From NCBI GenBank assembly GCA_016295355.1, contig JAEDLK010000002.1, forward strand, positions 1 to 64,000: DNA of 64,000 bases. The letters run 5' to 3'. The notes beneath the pieces were generated by a model. It had not been told where the DNA came from. It ran no database searches and saw only the letters and a program-made list of their open reading frames with translations. Position 1 is the first letter of the stretch; every line of letters starts with the position of its first letter. The DNA is from Clostridiaceae bacterium (GTDB lineage Bacteria > Bacillota > Clostridia > Oscillospirales > Acutalibacteraceae). This document shows positions 32,288 through 40,405 of the stretch, in pieces. Position numbers and translations under genes: made by a program.

Positions 32288-35005
32288 TTAATTCTTTTTG
32301 AGTCCGCTTTTGGCTCTGCGATATACTTGCTTGAAATTATGCTCGTCTTCCACTTCTTCAATATCAGTCGTTGTCGGTTTCTTTTCTTCGGTAAAGTGAT
32401 TGTCACCATAGTAAGCGTTTAGATACATCTGCTTAATTTCGCTCATAAGCGGATATCTCGGGTTAGCACCGGTGCATTGGTCGTCAAAGGCTTGTTCAAC
32501 CATCGCATCAAGACGCTCAAGGAAATCTTTTTCGTCGGCAACATAATCCTTAATAGCAGGCTTAATGCCCACCCTGGCTTTAAGATCGTTAAGAGCTTTA
32601 ATTAAGTTCTCTAACTTTTCTTGGTCATTTTTGCCGCCAAGCTTTAGCTCGTCTGCAACCATTGCGTATCTTGAAAGTGTATGCGGATGATCATATTGAG
32701 AGAATGTACCCATTTTTGCAGGAGCTTCTTGAGCATTAAAGCGAAGAACTTCTTCAAGCATGAGTGCATTGGCAACACCATGGGGAATGTGGTGGAACGC
32801 ACCGAGTTTATGCGCCATAGAGTGGCAAACACCGAGGAATGCGTTAGCGAATGCCATGCCGGCCATCGTAGCGGCATTAGCCATCTTTTCACGAGCTTCC
32901 ACATCGTTTTGTCCGTTGTCATAAGCTCTCGGCAAATATTCAAAAATGGTCTGCAACGCTTTAATAGCCAGTCCGTCGGTATAATCGGTTGCCATCACCG
33001 AAGCGATTGCTTCGAGAGAGTGTGATACGGCATCAATACCCGATGCGGCTGTCAGTCCCTTAGGAGCGGACATATGGAAATCCGTATCAATAATGGCCAT
33101 ATTAGGCAAAAGTTCGTAATCAGCAAGAGGATACTTGACACCCGACTTTTCATCGGTAATAACTGCAAAAGGAGTGACTTCCGAGCCGGTACCGGCAGAA
33201 GTCGGAATGGCGATAAAGTATGCCTTTTCACCCATTTTGGGGAAAGTGTATATTCTTTTGCGGATATCAATAAATCTCATTGCCATATCCATAAAGTCAG
33301 CTTCCGGATGCTCATAGAGCACCCACATAATCTTAGCTGCATCCATCGCACTACCGCCGCCAAGAGCGATTATGCAATCGGGCTTAAAAGAAGCCATGCG
33401 CTCGGCACCGGCTTTCGCGCTTGCCAATGTCGGGTCCGGAGCCACATCAAAAAAGGTTTCGTGAACAATGCCCATTTCATCGAGCTTGTCAGCGATCGGT
33501 TTTGTGTATCCGTTGTTGTAAAGAAAACTATCGGTTACGATAAAGGCTCTCTTTTTGCCCATAACATTTTTAAGTTCATCAAGGGCAACCGGTAAACATC
33601 CTTTTTTGATATATACCTTTTCAGGTGCTCTAAACCACAACATATTTTCCCTTCTTTCGGCAACTGTTTTAATGTTAAGCAGGTGTTTTACACCAACATT
33701 TTCAGAAACACTGTTTCCGCCCCAAGAACCGCATCCAAGAGTGAGAGACGGAGCGAGCTTGAAGTTATAAAGATCGCCTATACCACCATGCGAAGACGGG
33801 GTATTAACAAGGATTCTGCAGGTTTTCATGCGGGAAGCAAACTCGTTAAGTTTTTCTTGCTCGGCAGAAGCATCCAGATAAATGGAAGAAGTATGGCCGT
33901 AACCGCCATCAGCAATAAGATGCTCGGCCTTATTAAAGGCATCTTCGATGTCTTCCGCTTTATACATAGCAAGAACAGGAGATAACTTTTCGTGAGCAAA
34001 CTCTTCGCTGAGGTCTACACTTTCAACTTCACCGATAAGGATTTTAGAACCGACGGGAACTTTTACCCCGGCAAGGTCTGCAATCTTATAAGCCGATTGA
34101 CCAACGATTTTTGCATTGAGCGCACCATTGATAAGGATTGTTTTTCTAACCTTTTCAATTTCGTCAGGCTTTAAGAAATAACAACCTCTGTAAGCAAATT
34201 CATGCTTTACTGCATCGTAAACATCTTTATGAACGATAACCGACTGCTCACTGGCGCAAATCATACCGTTATCAAATGTTTTAGAATGAACAATCGAGTT
34301 TACCGCAAGGGTAATATCCGCCGTATTATCAATAATGGCAGGCGTATTACCGGCACCAACGCCAAGAGCAGGTTTTCCGCTTGAATATGCGGCTTTAACC
34401 ATGCCGGGACCACCGGTGGCAAGAATAATATCCGCTTCCTTCATAACAAGGTTTGTCATATCAAGACTCGGCACATCAATCCATTCAATAATGCCTTCGG
34501 GAGCACCGGCTTTGACGGCAGCGTCGAGTACAATTTTTGCAGCGGCAATGGTAGATGCCTTAGCACGGGGGTGAGGAGAAATCACAATTGCGTTGCGGGT
34601 TTTAAGGGCGATCAGCGTCTTAAAAATAGCAGTAGATGTTGGGTTTGTAGTAGGAATAACGGCCGCAATTAAACCAATAGGCTCGGCAATCTTCTTTATG
34701 CCGTATGCTTTATCCTCTTCCAACAAACCGCAGGTCTTGGTATCCTTATAGGCATTGTAGATATATTCAGCGGCATAGTTGTTTTTAATAACCTTATCTT
34801 CTACAACACCCATTCCCGTTTCTTCCACTGCCATTTTAGCAAGGGGGATACGAGCCATATTGGCGGCGATGGCCGCGGCTTTGAAAATCCGGTCCACTTG
34901 TTCCTGCGAATAAGTGGCGAAGATTTTTTGTGCGTCTCTGACGCTTTTCAGGGTTTCCTCCAGGGCCTCCACGCTGTCAACAATTCTTCTTTCTTTGGTT
35001 TCCAT
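32288..35005 (-). CDS. adhE: Bifunctional acetaldehyde-CoA/alcohol dehydrogenase
   Basis: The 905-residue AdhE has an N-terminal aldehyde dehydrogenase half (about 1-440), with the catalytic Cys in FDNGMICASEQSV, and a C-terminal iron alcohol dehydrogenase half (about 455-870), with NAD site IALGGGSAMDAAK and iron ligands in FLGVCHSMAHKLGAFHHIPHG. It converts acetyl-CoA to ethanol, using two NADH. Its length is normal for the family. It follows rex by 19 bases, the classic Rex target, and shares the operon with hydrogenase genes, linking both NADH and ferredoxin disposal to one switch. Confidence 0.97.
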   Translation of the reverse strand: METKERRIVDSVEALEETLKSVRDAQKIFATYSQEQVDRIFKAAAIAANMARIPLAKMAVEETGMGVVEDKVIKNNYAAEYIYNAYKDTKTCGLLEEDKAYGIKKIAEPIGLIAAVIPTTNPTSTAIFKTLIALKTRNAIVISPHPRAKASTIAAAKIVLDAAVKAGAPEGIIEWIDVPSLDMTNLVMKEADIILATGGPGMVKAAYSSGKPALGVGAGNTPAIIDNTADITLAVNSIVHSKTFDNGMICASEQSVIVHKDVYDAVKHEFAYRGCYFLKPDEIEKVRKTILINGALNAKIVGQSAYKIADLAGVKVPVGSKILIGEVESVDLSEEFAHEKLSPVLAMYKAEDIEDAFNKAEHLIADGGYGHTSSIYLDASAEQEKLNEFASRMKTCRILVNTPSSHGGIGDLYNFKLAPSLTLGCGSWGGNSVSENVGVKHLLNIKTVAERRENMLWFRAPEKVYIKKGCLPVALDELKNVMGKKRAFIVTDSFLYNNGYTKPIADKLDEMGIVHETFFDVAPDPTLASAKAGAERMASFKPDCIIALGGGSAMDAAKIMWVLYEHPEADFMDMAMRFIDIRKRIYTFPKMGEKAYFIAIPTSAGTGSEVTPFAVITDEKSGVKYPLADYELLPNMAIIDTDFHMSAPKGLTAASGIDAVSHSLEAIASVMATDYTDGLAIKALQTIFEYLPRAYDNGQNDVEAREKMANAATMAGMAFANAFLGVCHSMAHKLGAFHHIPHGVANALMLEEVLRFNAQEAPAKMGTFSQYDHPHTLSRYAMVADELKLGGKNDQEKLENLIKALNDLKARVGIKPAIKDYVADEKDFLERLDAMVEQAFDDQCTGANPRYPLMSEIKQMYLNAYYGDNHFTEEKKPTTTDIEEVEDEHNFKQVYRRAKSGLKKN

Positions 35006-35024
35006 ATTGTTACCTCCTAATGAT

Positions 35025-35639
35025 TTACCTATTGATATGTGATTTCAAGTATGCTAATGATAACGCTAAGTTTTCATATTGAACCGTTACATCTGATGGT
35101 GTATATAATTTACACGGAGCAAAACAACATATGTTTTTGATTCCGTTTTCACAAAGCAGATTCAAAATCTTTTGGGCGCTTTCAGGCGGTACTGTTATAA
35201 TTCCAATATCAATCTTATTGTTTTGGCAGTATTCGGTGAGATCTGAAATCGGATAGATTTTTTTGCCCGATTCCGTTATTTGTTCGGAGAATAATCTCTT
35301 GTCAAACGCGGCAGAAACTTGAATACCGTATTCACGAAATCCGTCATATTCCAGTAAGGCCGTTCCGAGCTTTCCTGCACCGACAATGATAGCGTTTCCT
35401 TGTTCACAGCTTAAAAACCGTGACAGACTTTCAATAAGTTCTTCTCGAACGTACCCGATTTTGGGCTTTCCTTTGCCGCAAACGCACCCTAAATCTTTAC
35501 GAACTTGAACTTCTCCAAAGCCTAAGTTCTTGGCAATAGCGGTTGCTGATATATGGTCGATATTTGATAAAGATATCAAGTATTTCAAATATTGCGGTAT
35601 TCTGCCGAGCGTGGCTTTTGATATGTCGCACCCTCTCAA
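35025..35639 (-). CDS. rex: Redox-sensing transcriptional repressor Rex
   Basis: About 204 residues from a TTG start at 35639, six bases after AGGAGGT; an upstream frame to 35708 crosses the operator and is rejected. The winged-helix region reads ISKATLGRIPQYLKYL...SATAIAKNLGFGEVQVRKDLGCV, and the Rossmann NAD site is AIIVGAGKLGTALLEY. Rex leaves DNA when NADH/NAD+ rises. It heads the adhE-hydrogenase operon and has a Rex operator on its own promoter. A second rex begins at 63718. Confidence 0.95.
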   Translation of the reverse strand: MRGCDISKATLGRIPQYLKYLISLSNIDHISATAIAKNLGFGEVQVRKDLGCVCGKGKPKIGYVREELIESLSRFLSCEQGNAIIVGAGKLGTALLEYDGFREYGIQVSAAFDKRLFSEQITESGKKIYPISDLTEYCQNNKIDIGIITVPPESAQKILNLLCENGIKNICCFAPCKLYTPSDVTVQYENLALSLAYLKSHINR

Positions 35640-35656
35640 ACTCGCACCTCCTATCT

Positions 35657-35674
35657 TTGTTATTATTTTAACAA
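35657..35674 (-). promoter_or_regulatory. Rex operator overlapping the promoter
   Basis: TTGTTATTATTTTAACAA differs by one base from the Rex consensus TTGTTAANNNNTTAACAA. It covers a candidate -10 box (TAAAAT on minus), which has TTGCTC 17 bases upstream. It would repress rex and the seven genes behind it. Confidence 0.85.
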
Positions 35675-35753
35675 ATAGTTGCCGTTTGAGCAATTGCCAC
35701 TTTCTCAATTCGGTATTTCATTTATCGATATAGGTGAGGATGATATTTTTTAT

Positions 35754-35785
35754 AGAAAAAACGGCCGCCTTTTTTGGCGACCGTT
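35754..35785 (-). terminator. Terminator downstream of the LysR unit
   Basis: AACGGCCGCC (35760-35769) pairs with GGCGACCGTT (35776-35785), one G-T pair. On the minus strand it is followed by TTTTTTC. Confidence 0.8.
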
Positions 35786-35938
35786 GACAGATATTTTCGT
35801 TTCAGTTCTTTCGGTTTGACGTGACCCGGCGGACTGATCGTTATGGACGAAGACATCTGTATTCATGCGTGTGAAAATCAGCAAAATAACACGCAGTTAA
35901 AAGGAGGATTGTCCTTTTGATAATACCATACCACAAGA

Positions 35939-36145
35939 CTATACGATTGGGAATTGCCGAAAATTCAACTCAGCATTGTTAAAATTAAAATCGGTTGTAT
36001 GCTTGTCCTTCAAGATTTTTGCAAACAAGTTCACTGTTTTTAGAACAATGGAACGGTGTGCCTTTTCGGCTTTATAACGCTCGAACACTTTTTCGCAGCC
36101 ATAGGCACGGTGGCGAATATCTGATGCCACCATCCGCTTCTTCAT
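35939..36145 (-). CDS. Small hypothetical protein coupled to lysR
   Basis: 68 residues, basic and soluble, with no motif known to me. Its ATG overlaps the lysR stop codon (TAATG), which argues that it is translated by coupling rather than a chance frame. The terminator at 35754-35785 closes the unit. It may be a fragment of a longer lost protein. Confidence 0.4.
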   Translation of the reverse strand: MKKRMVASDIRHRAYGCEKVFERYKAEKAHRSIVLKTVNLFAKILKDKHTTDFNFNNAELNFRQFPIV

Positions 36146-37077
36146 TATGACTGCGTGAATATTTCCCGTTTTGCTTTGATGAGTTCTTCCACAAACAGTT
36201 TGTCAAGTTTTGAAAGGCTGTAATCCTCTTTGTGAATCAATATATCCTTATACTGTCTCTTGTTATCGGTGCATCTGATTTGGACAAGACCGTATCGATC
36301 TAACAAATCTTTTGGAATAGACGAAACCCACATATAGGAATTGGGATTTTTTGAAAGAATTTCAAATTGACTTGCCCGTTCAAAAACGAACACTCGACAG
36401 CCAACATGATCGGGAAGTTCATCTTTTTTGACTTCTGATAATGGCAAGGAAGGTACATACGGATCGGCATGAGCAATTTCGGTATAGCCGTTCAGGTCAT
36501 CAAAAACAATGTTTTCTTTTTTCAAAAGAGGGCTTTTTTTACTCATAATAAGCACATACGAAAACTCGGTAATCAGTTCGCCTGTAAGGCCTTTTTCTTT
36601 CATCATGGTTTTGTAATAGCCGTCGTACTGTTCGCTATACCTTAAAATTCCCAGTTTGTAATCTTCTTTTAGAATATTATTGATAACGCGGTAAGCGTTG
36701 GTTTCTTTGTAAAACAGTTCGGTTTCAGAATCTTTTGCAATTTTTTTGGAAAACTCTGCAAAAGCCAAAGCCACATAGCTTGCGCGCGGAACGGAAATAG
36801 AAAACTGCTCCTTTGCGGTGGTCCCATCCTTAAAAACAGACTCAATATCATCCACTTGCTTTAGTATTTTCTTGGCATACCGAACAAACAACTCACCGTC
36901 GGGTGTTAAAAACATACCCTTTGGACTGCGTTCAAAAAGAGTGACACCAAGACTGCTTTCCAGTTCTTTTACAGCACGACTCAGTGCCGGTGCGCCGACA
37001 ATTAACTCATCGGCCGCTTTGTTAATTGACATGGTTTCTGCAATGACAAGCGCATATTTCATATGCAATAAATTCAT
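36145..37077 (-). CDS. LysR-family transcriptional regulator
   Basis: 310 residues from ATG 37077, four bases after AGAGGTGA; the frame to 37131 is longer but without a ribosome site. The N-terminal winged helix is typical (MKYALVIAETMSINKAADEL...APALSRAVKELESSLGVTLFERSPKGMFLTPDGELFVRYA). The C-terminal effector domain is less conserved. No divergent target gene follows upstream within 650 bases; instead there is an array of palindromes. The ligand is unknown. Confidence 0.9.
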   Translation of the reverse strand: MNLLHMKYALVIAETMSINKAADELIVGAPALSRAVKELESSLGVTLFERSPKGMFLTPDGELFVRYAKKILKQVDDIESVFKDGTTAKEQFSISVPRASYVALAFAEFSKKIAKDSETELFYKETNAYRVINNILKEDYKLGILRYSEQYDGYYKTMMKEKGLTGELITEFSYVLIMSKKSPLLKKENIVFDDLNGYTEIAHADPYVPSLPLSEVKKDELPDHVGCRVFVFERASQFEILSKNPNSYMWVSSIPKDLLDRYGLVQIRCTDNKRQYKDILIHKEDYSLSKLDKLFVEELIKAKREIFTQS

Positions 37078-37108
37078 AGTATCACCTCTGTTATAATGGT
37101 TATAGATA

Positions 37109-37140
37109 GTCGAAATAGTGGTTAAATACACTATTTCGAC
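37109..37140. promoter_or_regulatory. Perfect 12-bp inverted repeat before lysR
   Basis: GTCGAAATAGTG (37109-37120), eight bases, CACTATTTCGAC (37129-37140). It lies 32 bases before the lysR ATG and includes LysR-like ATAG...CTAT halves. A likely site for autoregulation. Confidence 0.55.
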
Positions 37141-37287
37141 ACGAAATCTTCGATTTGTGATGGCAAATTTTCAAAGAAAATTTGCCGATACCATTGCAAT
37201 GAATATAGAGCAACTTCAAAAACAGTGCGTATTTGAAGTTGCAAAAGCCGATAAAATCGGCTTTTCGAAACGCTTTCTAGCGTTTCG
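37140..37287. repeat. Array of five back-to-back hairpins
   Basis: Consecutive hairpins of differing sequence: CACGAAATC/GATTTGTG (37140-37159, one bulge), GGCAAATTTTC/GAAAATTTGCC (37162-37186), GCAACTTCAAA/TTTGAAGTTGC (37210-37242), AAAAGCCGAT/ATCGGCTTTT (37243-37265) and CGAAACGCT/AGCGTTTCG (37266-37287). Four are perfect, and the last three touch without spacing. There is no coding frame. It could be a structured RNA, a protein-binding array or a mobile palindromic element. Confidence 0.75.
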
Positions 37288-37739
37288 ATATTCTATAGTC
37301 ATTACGATTACAGTATATCATAAAACCATTTGATGTGAAATAAAAAATGGTATTTATTTTTATCCCACACAGGTTTTACCTTAATATGTCTCATGGCATT
37401 ACCGTATTTTCATTCAAAATATTCTTCGGTAAACAGCCTAATACTCTACCACTTAAGGATGCACAACGGTAGTTGCAATCAAACTTTGTTACGGGCAAAG
37501 CCATCATCCATGCTTACCCTTTGGATTAGCATAGTCATACCGAATAGCGTCCGTATCAGAGCCATGATAACCGTTAATCATACCTGACTTTTTTAAGAGA
37601 AAAGAGTTCTGTGGGACTATCATGGCACAACGGTTCCCTTTGCTTAATACCGATGCGGTTTATCTCTATATAATTTTTGAAACAACCATATAGAAACAGG
37701 CAAATCGCCTGCCGAGAGTATCAGCAGGCGATAACGTTT
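37288..37739. other. Gene-poor stretch
   Basis: About 450 bases, AT-rich, no convincing frame. A hairpin ATCGCCTGC/GCAGGCGAT (37704-37732) lies just past the superoxide reductase stop and may end that transcript, though its T run is weak. Confidence 0.45.
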
Positions 37740-38120
37740 TTATTTGATTTCGGTTTTCCATAGCCCGTGGAGATTGCAGTAAGCATAAACGGCAATGGGT
37801 TTATCCTCGCCAATGCAGAAAGTTACTTCCGGTGCATCTCCGGGCTTAAAGGCTCTGCGCTGACCGCCTTTTTCGGTTTCAACATACACCCACTGAATGT
37901 AGTGTTCATCGGTCATCGGGTGGTTTACTTCACCGACATTAATATGAATAGCACCGTCTTCTACAGTTACAAACGGCAGATGTTTTTCACCTGCAGCTTC
38001 AGTGGTATTCGGAATAAGTGCTTCCATTTTCTGCCCACAGCACATCATAGGAACACCTGCGTCATGGATGAGTCCGATTAGGTTACCGCAATGGCGGCAG
38101 ATATAAAATTTTTCTTTCAT
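37740..38120 (-). CDS. Desulfoferrodoxin, superoxide reductase
   Basis: 126 residues from ATG 38120 with AAAGGAGG ahead. The N-terminal desulforedoxin domain has the Fe(Cys)4 ligands FYICRHCGNLIG...MMCCG. The SOR domain has iron ligands in GEVNHPMTDEHYIQWVYV and the late CNLHGLW. It reduces superoxide to peroxide without making oxygen. The peroxide is then handled by the rubrerythrin encoded 13 bases upstream in the same operon. Electrons should come from rubredoxin. Confidence 0.95.
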   Translation of the reverse strand: MKEKFYICRHCGNLIGLIHDAGVPMMCCGQKMEALIPNTTEAAGEKHLPFVTVEDGAIHINVGEVNHPMTDEHYIQWVYVETEKGGQRRAFKPGDAPEVTFCIGEDKPIAVYAYCNLHGLWKTEIK

Positions 38121-38133
38121 TGTATGTCCTCCT

Positions 38134-38787
38134 TTAATAGTTTTCTTTGCGAACTTCAAAATAGGCCTGCGGATGCTTACATACAGGGCAAGTGTCGGGA
38201 GCAGCGGTGCCGACAACAATATGTCCGCAATTCCGGCATTCCCAAACGGTTACGCCGGACTTCTCAAATACGGCTTTGGTTTCAACGTTGTTAAGCAGAG
38301 CACGGTATCTTTCTTCGTGCGCCTTTTCGATAGCGGCAACGCCACGGAATTGTTCGGCTAAATCGTGGAAGCCTTCTTCGTCGGCTTCTTTTGCCATCCG
38401 GTCGTACATATCGGTCCACTCTGCATTTTCGCCCTCAGCGGCATGAAGGAGATTTTCGGCGGTATCGCCAAGTTCTCCGAGAGCCTTAAACCACAGCTTT
38501 GCGTGTTCCTTTTCGTTTTCGGCTGTTTTCAGGAACAGTGCCGCTATCTGCTCATAGCCCGCCTTCTTCGCTACGCTTGCAAAGTAGGTATACTTGTTTC
38601 TTGCCTGTGATTCGCCGGCAAATGCCTCCCAAAGATTCTTTTCGGTTTTGGTACCGGCATAAGGATTTTTGGACTCTTCCTCCATTTTTACAAATTTTTC
38701 TTTCGGCTGTTTGCAAACAGCACAGGTTTCGGGGGAAGTAACACCTTCGTGAACATAACCGCATACTGAACATTTCCATTTAGCCAT
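38134..38787 (-). CDS. Rubrerythrin with rubredoxin-type domains at both ends
   Basis: 217 residues. The N-terminal rubredoxin-like domain is WKCSVCGYVHEG...TCAVCKQP (1-30). The central ferritin-like four-helix domain carries the diiron ligands in FAGESQARNKY, ENEKEHAKLW and EKAHEERY. The C-terminal rubredoxin-like domain is WECRNCGHIVVG...TCPVCKHP. Usual rubrerythrins have the rubredoxin at one end only; the N-terminal position marks the clostridial reverse type, and here both are present. It reduces H2O2 with electrons from NADH via rubredoxin. Confidence 0.92.
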   Translation of the reverse strand: MAKWKCSVCGYVHEGVTSPETCAVCKQPKEKFVKMEEESKNPYAGTKTEKNLWEAFAGESQARNKYTYFASVAKKAGYEQIAALFLKTAENEKEHAKLWFKALGELGDTAENLLHAAEGENAEWTDMYDRMAKEADEEGFHDLAEQFRGVAAIEKAHEERYRALLNNVETKAVFEKSGVTVWECRNCGHIVVGTAAPDTCPVCKHPQAYFEVRKENY

Positions 38788-39635
38788 TTTTATTACCTCT
38801 TTCTTTTTAATATTTTTGTTTATTGAATACTTTTTAGCAGGTATACCACCACATCGGTGGGACTATCGGGATACATTTTAATGAGTTGAGAATTTCTTTG
38901 GTGTTTGCCCTTTGAGGAAGAATAAAGCCTACTTCTCGGCATAAGTCCTCTGCCATAAGCCGAGCCGATTTTGCAACCGCCTTTGACAGAACACCGAGGA
39001 ATTGAGGAGTAATGTCCGCAGCGTTCCTTCTGCGATAAGTCTGCCTTATCCATAAACCAATTGTTTCAAATCTCCTCACCAAATAATATACCTTGATAAC
39101 GAACATATGTCAATAATTTATTTGACGTATGCCCAAAACATTGATATACTTTGAATGATAAGGGAGATTGGCTGATCAATCACTTAACATACTACCCTTT
39201 TGGGATAAACTTGATACAACGAAGCAGAGCAAGCTTCAAAGGTTCTGCTGTCGTTGCAATGTTCATAAGGAAAAAAGGCTGCATCATGGCTCTACCGACT
39301 GCATCGCACTGATTCTTGTATGATCCGGTCAGTCCTGATCTTTTGCTGTATCCCAGGACAACAGAGAGATTAAACGGTACGCCTTTCGAGCGAGATATTT
39401 TTCTTTTCCCTGCTGTTTGCATCATGAACAGGAGTTCATTTGATATCACAGTCACCGCACAAAGAGATACAGCGGTTTTGTGAATCCACACAATCCCATC
39501 GCTATCAACTGCACTACCTATCTGGGCAACAAAACGGCAAGAATGTTGGGTGCGGTATGAGCCATGCCGGGAACGGTCATTTCGTCCTTCTTGAAGTGAT
39601 TGTTCAAAAAATGTAAAGAAAGGGTGGTAAACCTC
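38788..39635. other. Gene-poor stretch, possibly a decayed gene behind a strong promoter
   Basis: A consensus promoter at 39085-39113 (minus) and a GAGGAGA ribosome-like site near 39070 are followed by overlapping minus-strand frames (38820-39053 and 38834-39106) that break off and match no family. The region ends at rubrerythrin. It may be a frameshifted gene or a long leader. From 39192 to 39600 there is one more unmatched minus-strand frame. Confidence 0.45.
39085..39113 (-). promoter_or_regulatory. Promoter, probably of the rubrerythrin/SOR operon
   Basis: On the minus strand: TTGACA (39113-39108), 17 bases, TATATT (39090-39085). It is about 300 bases before the rubrerythrin ATG. Confidence 0.7.
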
Positions 39636-40313
39636 ATGGACAAAGAAATAAAAATTGTCGAAAAGTACTACGGTGAAATCAATCATTGTCCATTGTTTTC
39701 AGATAACAATAAAGACGACATGATTCAGTCGCTTGAATTATTGAATTATAAGTTCTTATCGTATAAGAAAAACGAATATTTGCTCCATTGCGGAGATGCA
39801 CTTGAGAGTTTTGGTTTAGTGGTATTCGGACGAATAAAGGTTATGATTGATGACCTTGAAGGAAATACGGCCATTATGGCAGAAGTAACAGCCGGAAAGA
39901 CATTTGGAGAGTCGCTTTGTTTTTTGAAACGTGATCATTCAGGAATCTATATTTGTGCGGCAGAAGATACCGGCGTCATTTGGCTTTCACCAAAAAAGCT
40001 TTTTATTGGCATTCATTCTAATCAAGTTAAAGCCCTTGAAAGACGGTTTGTTGAAATGTTAGCCACAAGAACCCTGTTAATGAACAATAGAATCCAAATT
40101 CTGTCTAAACTTTCTCTACGGGAAAAAATAATCACTTTTTTAACGTTTTCCAAGCGCCATGCAAAGGATAACCATCTTGATGTATCTCTTTCACGGGAAG
40201 AAATGGCCATATATTTTGGAACAAACCGCAGTGCCTTGTCAAGAGAATTATCCAATATGAAAAAAGATGGTTTGATCGATTATTCGAAAAATCACTTCAT
40301 TATGAAATTTTGA
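39636..40313 (+). CDS. Crp/Fnr-family transcriptional regulator
   Basis: 225 residues from ATG 39636. The cNMP-binding-type beta roll is residues about 20-140 (LLHCGDALESFGLVVFGRIKVMIDDLEGN, AGKTFGESLCFL). The C-terminal HTH is REKIITFLTFSKRHAK...DVSLSREEMAIYFGTNRSALSRELSNMKKDGLIDY. I see no N-terminal Cys cluster of Fnr type; single Cys residues occur at positions near 18 and 50. It is followed at once by a perfect palindrome and the ABC-hydE-hydF operon, which it probably activates. Confidence 0.9.
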   Translation: MDKEIKIVEKYYGEINHCPLFSDNNKDDMIQSLELLNYKFLSYKKNEYLLHCGDALESFGLVVFGRIKVMIDDLEGNTAIMAEVTAGKTFGESLCFLKRDHSGIYICAAEDTGVIWLSPKKLFIGIHSNQVKALERRFVEMLATRTLLMNNRIQILSKLSLREKIITFLTFSKRHAKDNHLDVSLSREEMAIYFGTNRSALSRELSNMKKDGLIDYSKNHFIMKF

Positions 40314-40326
40314 CAGAATCGGAAAC

Positions 40327-40373
40327 ACATCGTTGCAATTGCAACGATGTTTTTCTTTTATTTTTGTTATACT
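40327..40373 (+). promoter_or_regulatory. Palindromic Crp/Fnr-type site and promoter of the ABC-hydE-hydF operon
   Basis: A 24-bp perfect palindrome (40327-40350; core GTTGCAATTGCAAC) is followed by a TATACT box (40368-40373) with no recognisable -35 element. With a start near 40380, the palindrome centre lies about 41.5 bases upstream, the class II activator position. The palindrome plus TTTTTC could also act as the crp terminator. Confidence 0.7.
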
Positions 40374-40405
40374 TCTACCATACTCATAAGAAAGAAGGAC
40401 TAATC

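Noticed and set aside
37140..37287. CRISPR array
   Set aside because: The hairpins differ in sequence, have no equal spacing and no shared repeat.
39192..39686. 164-codon minus-strand frame
   Set aside because: It runs antisense into the crp gene start, and no family is recognised; kept only as part of the gene-poor stretch.
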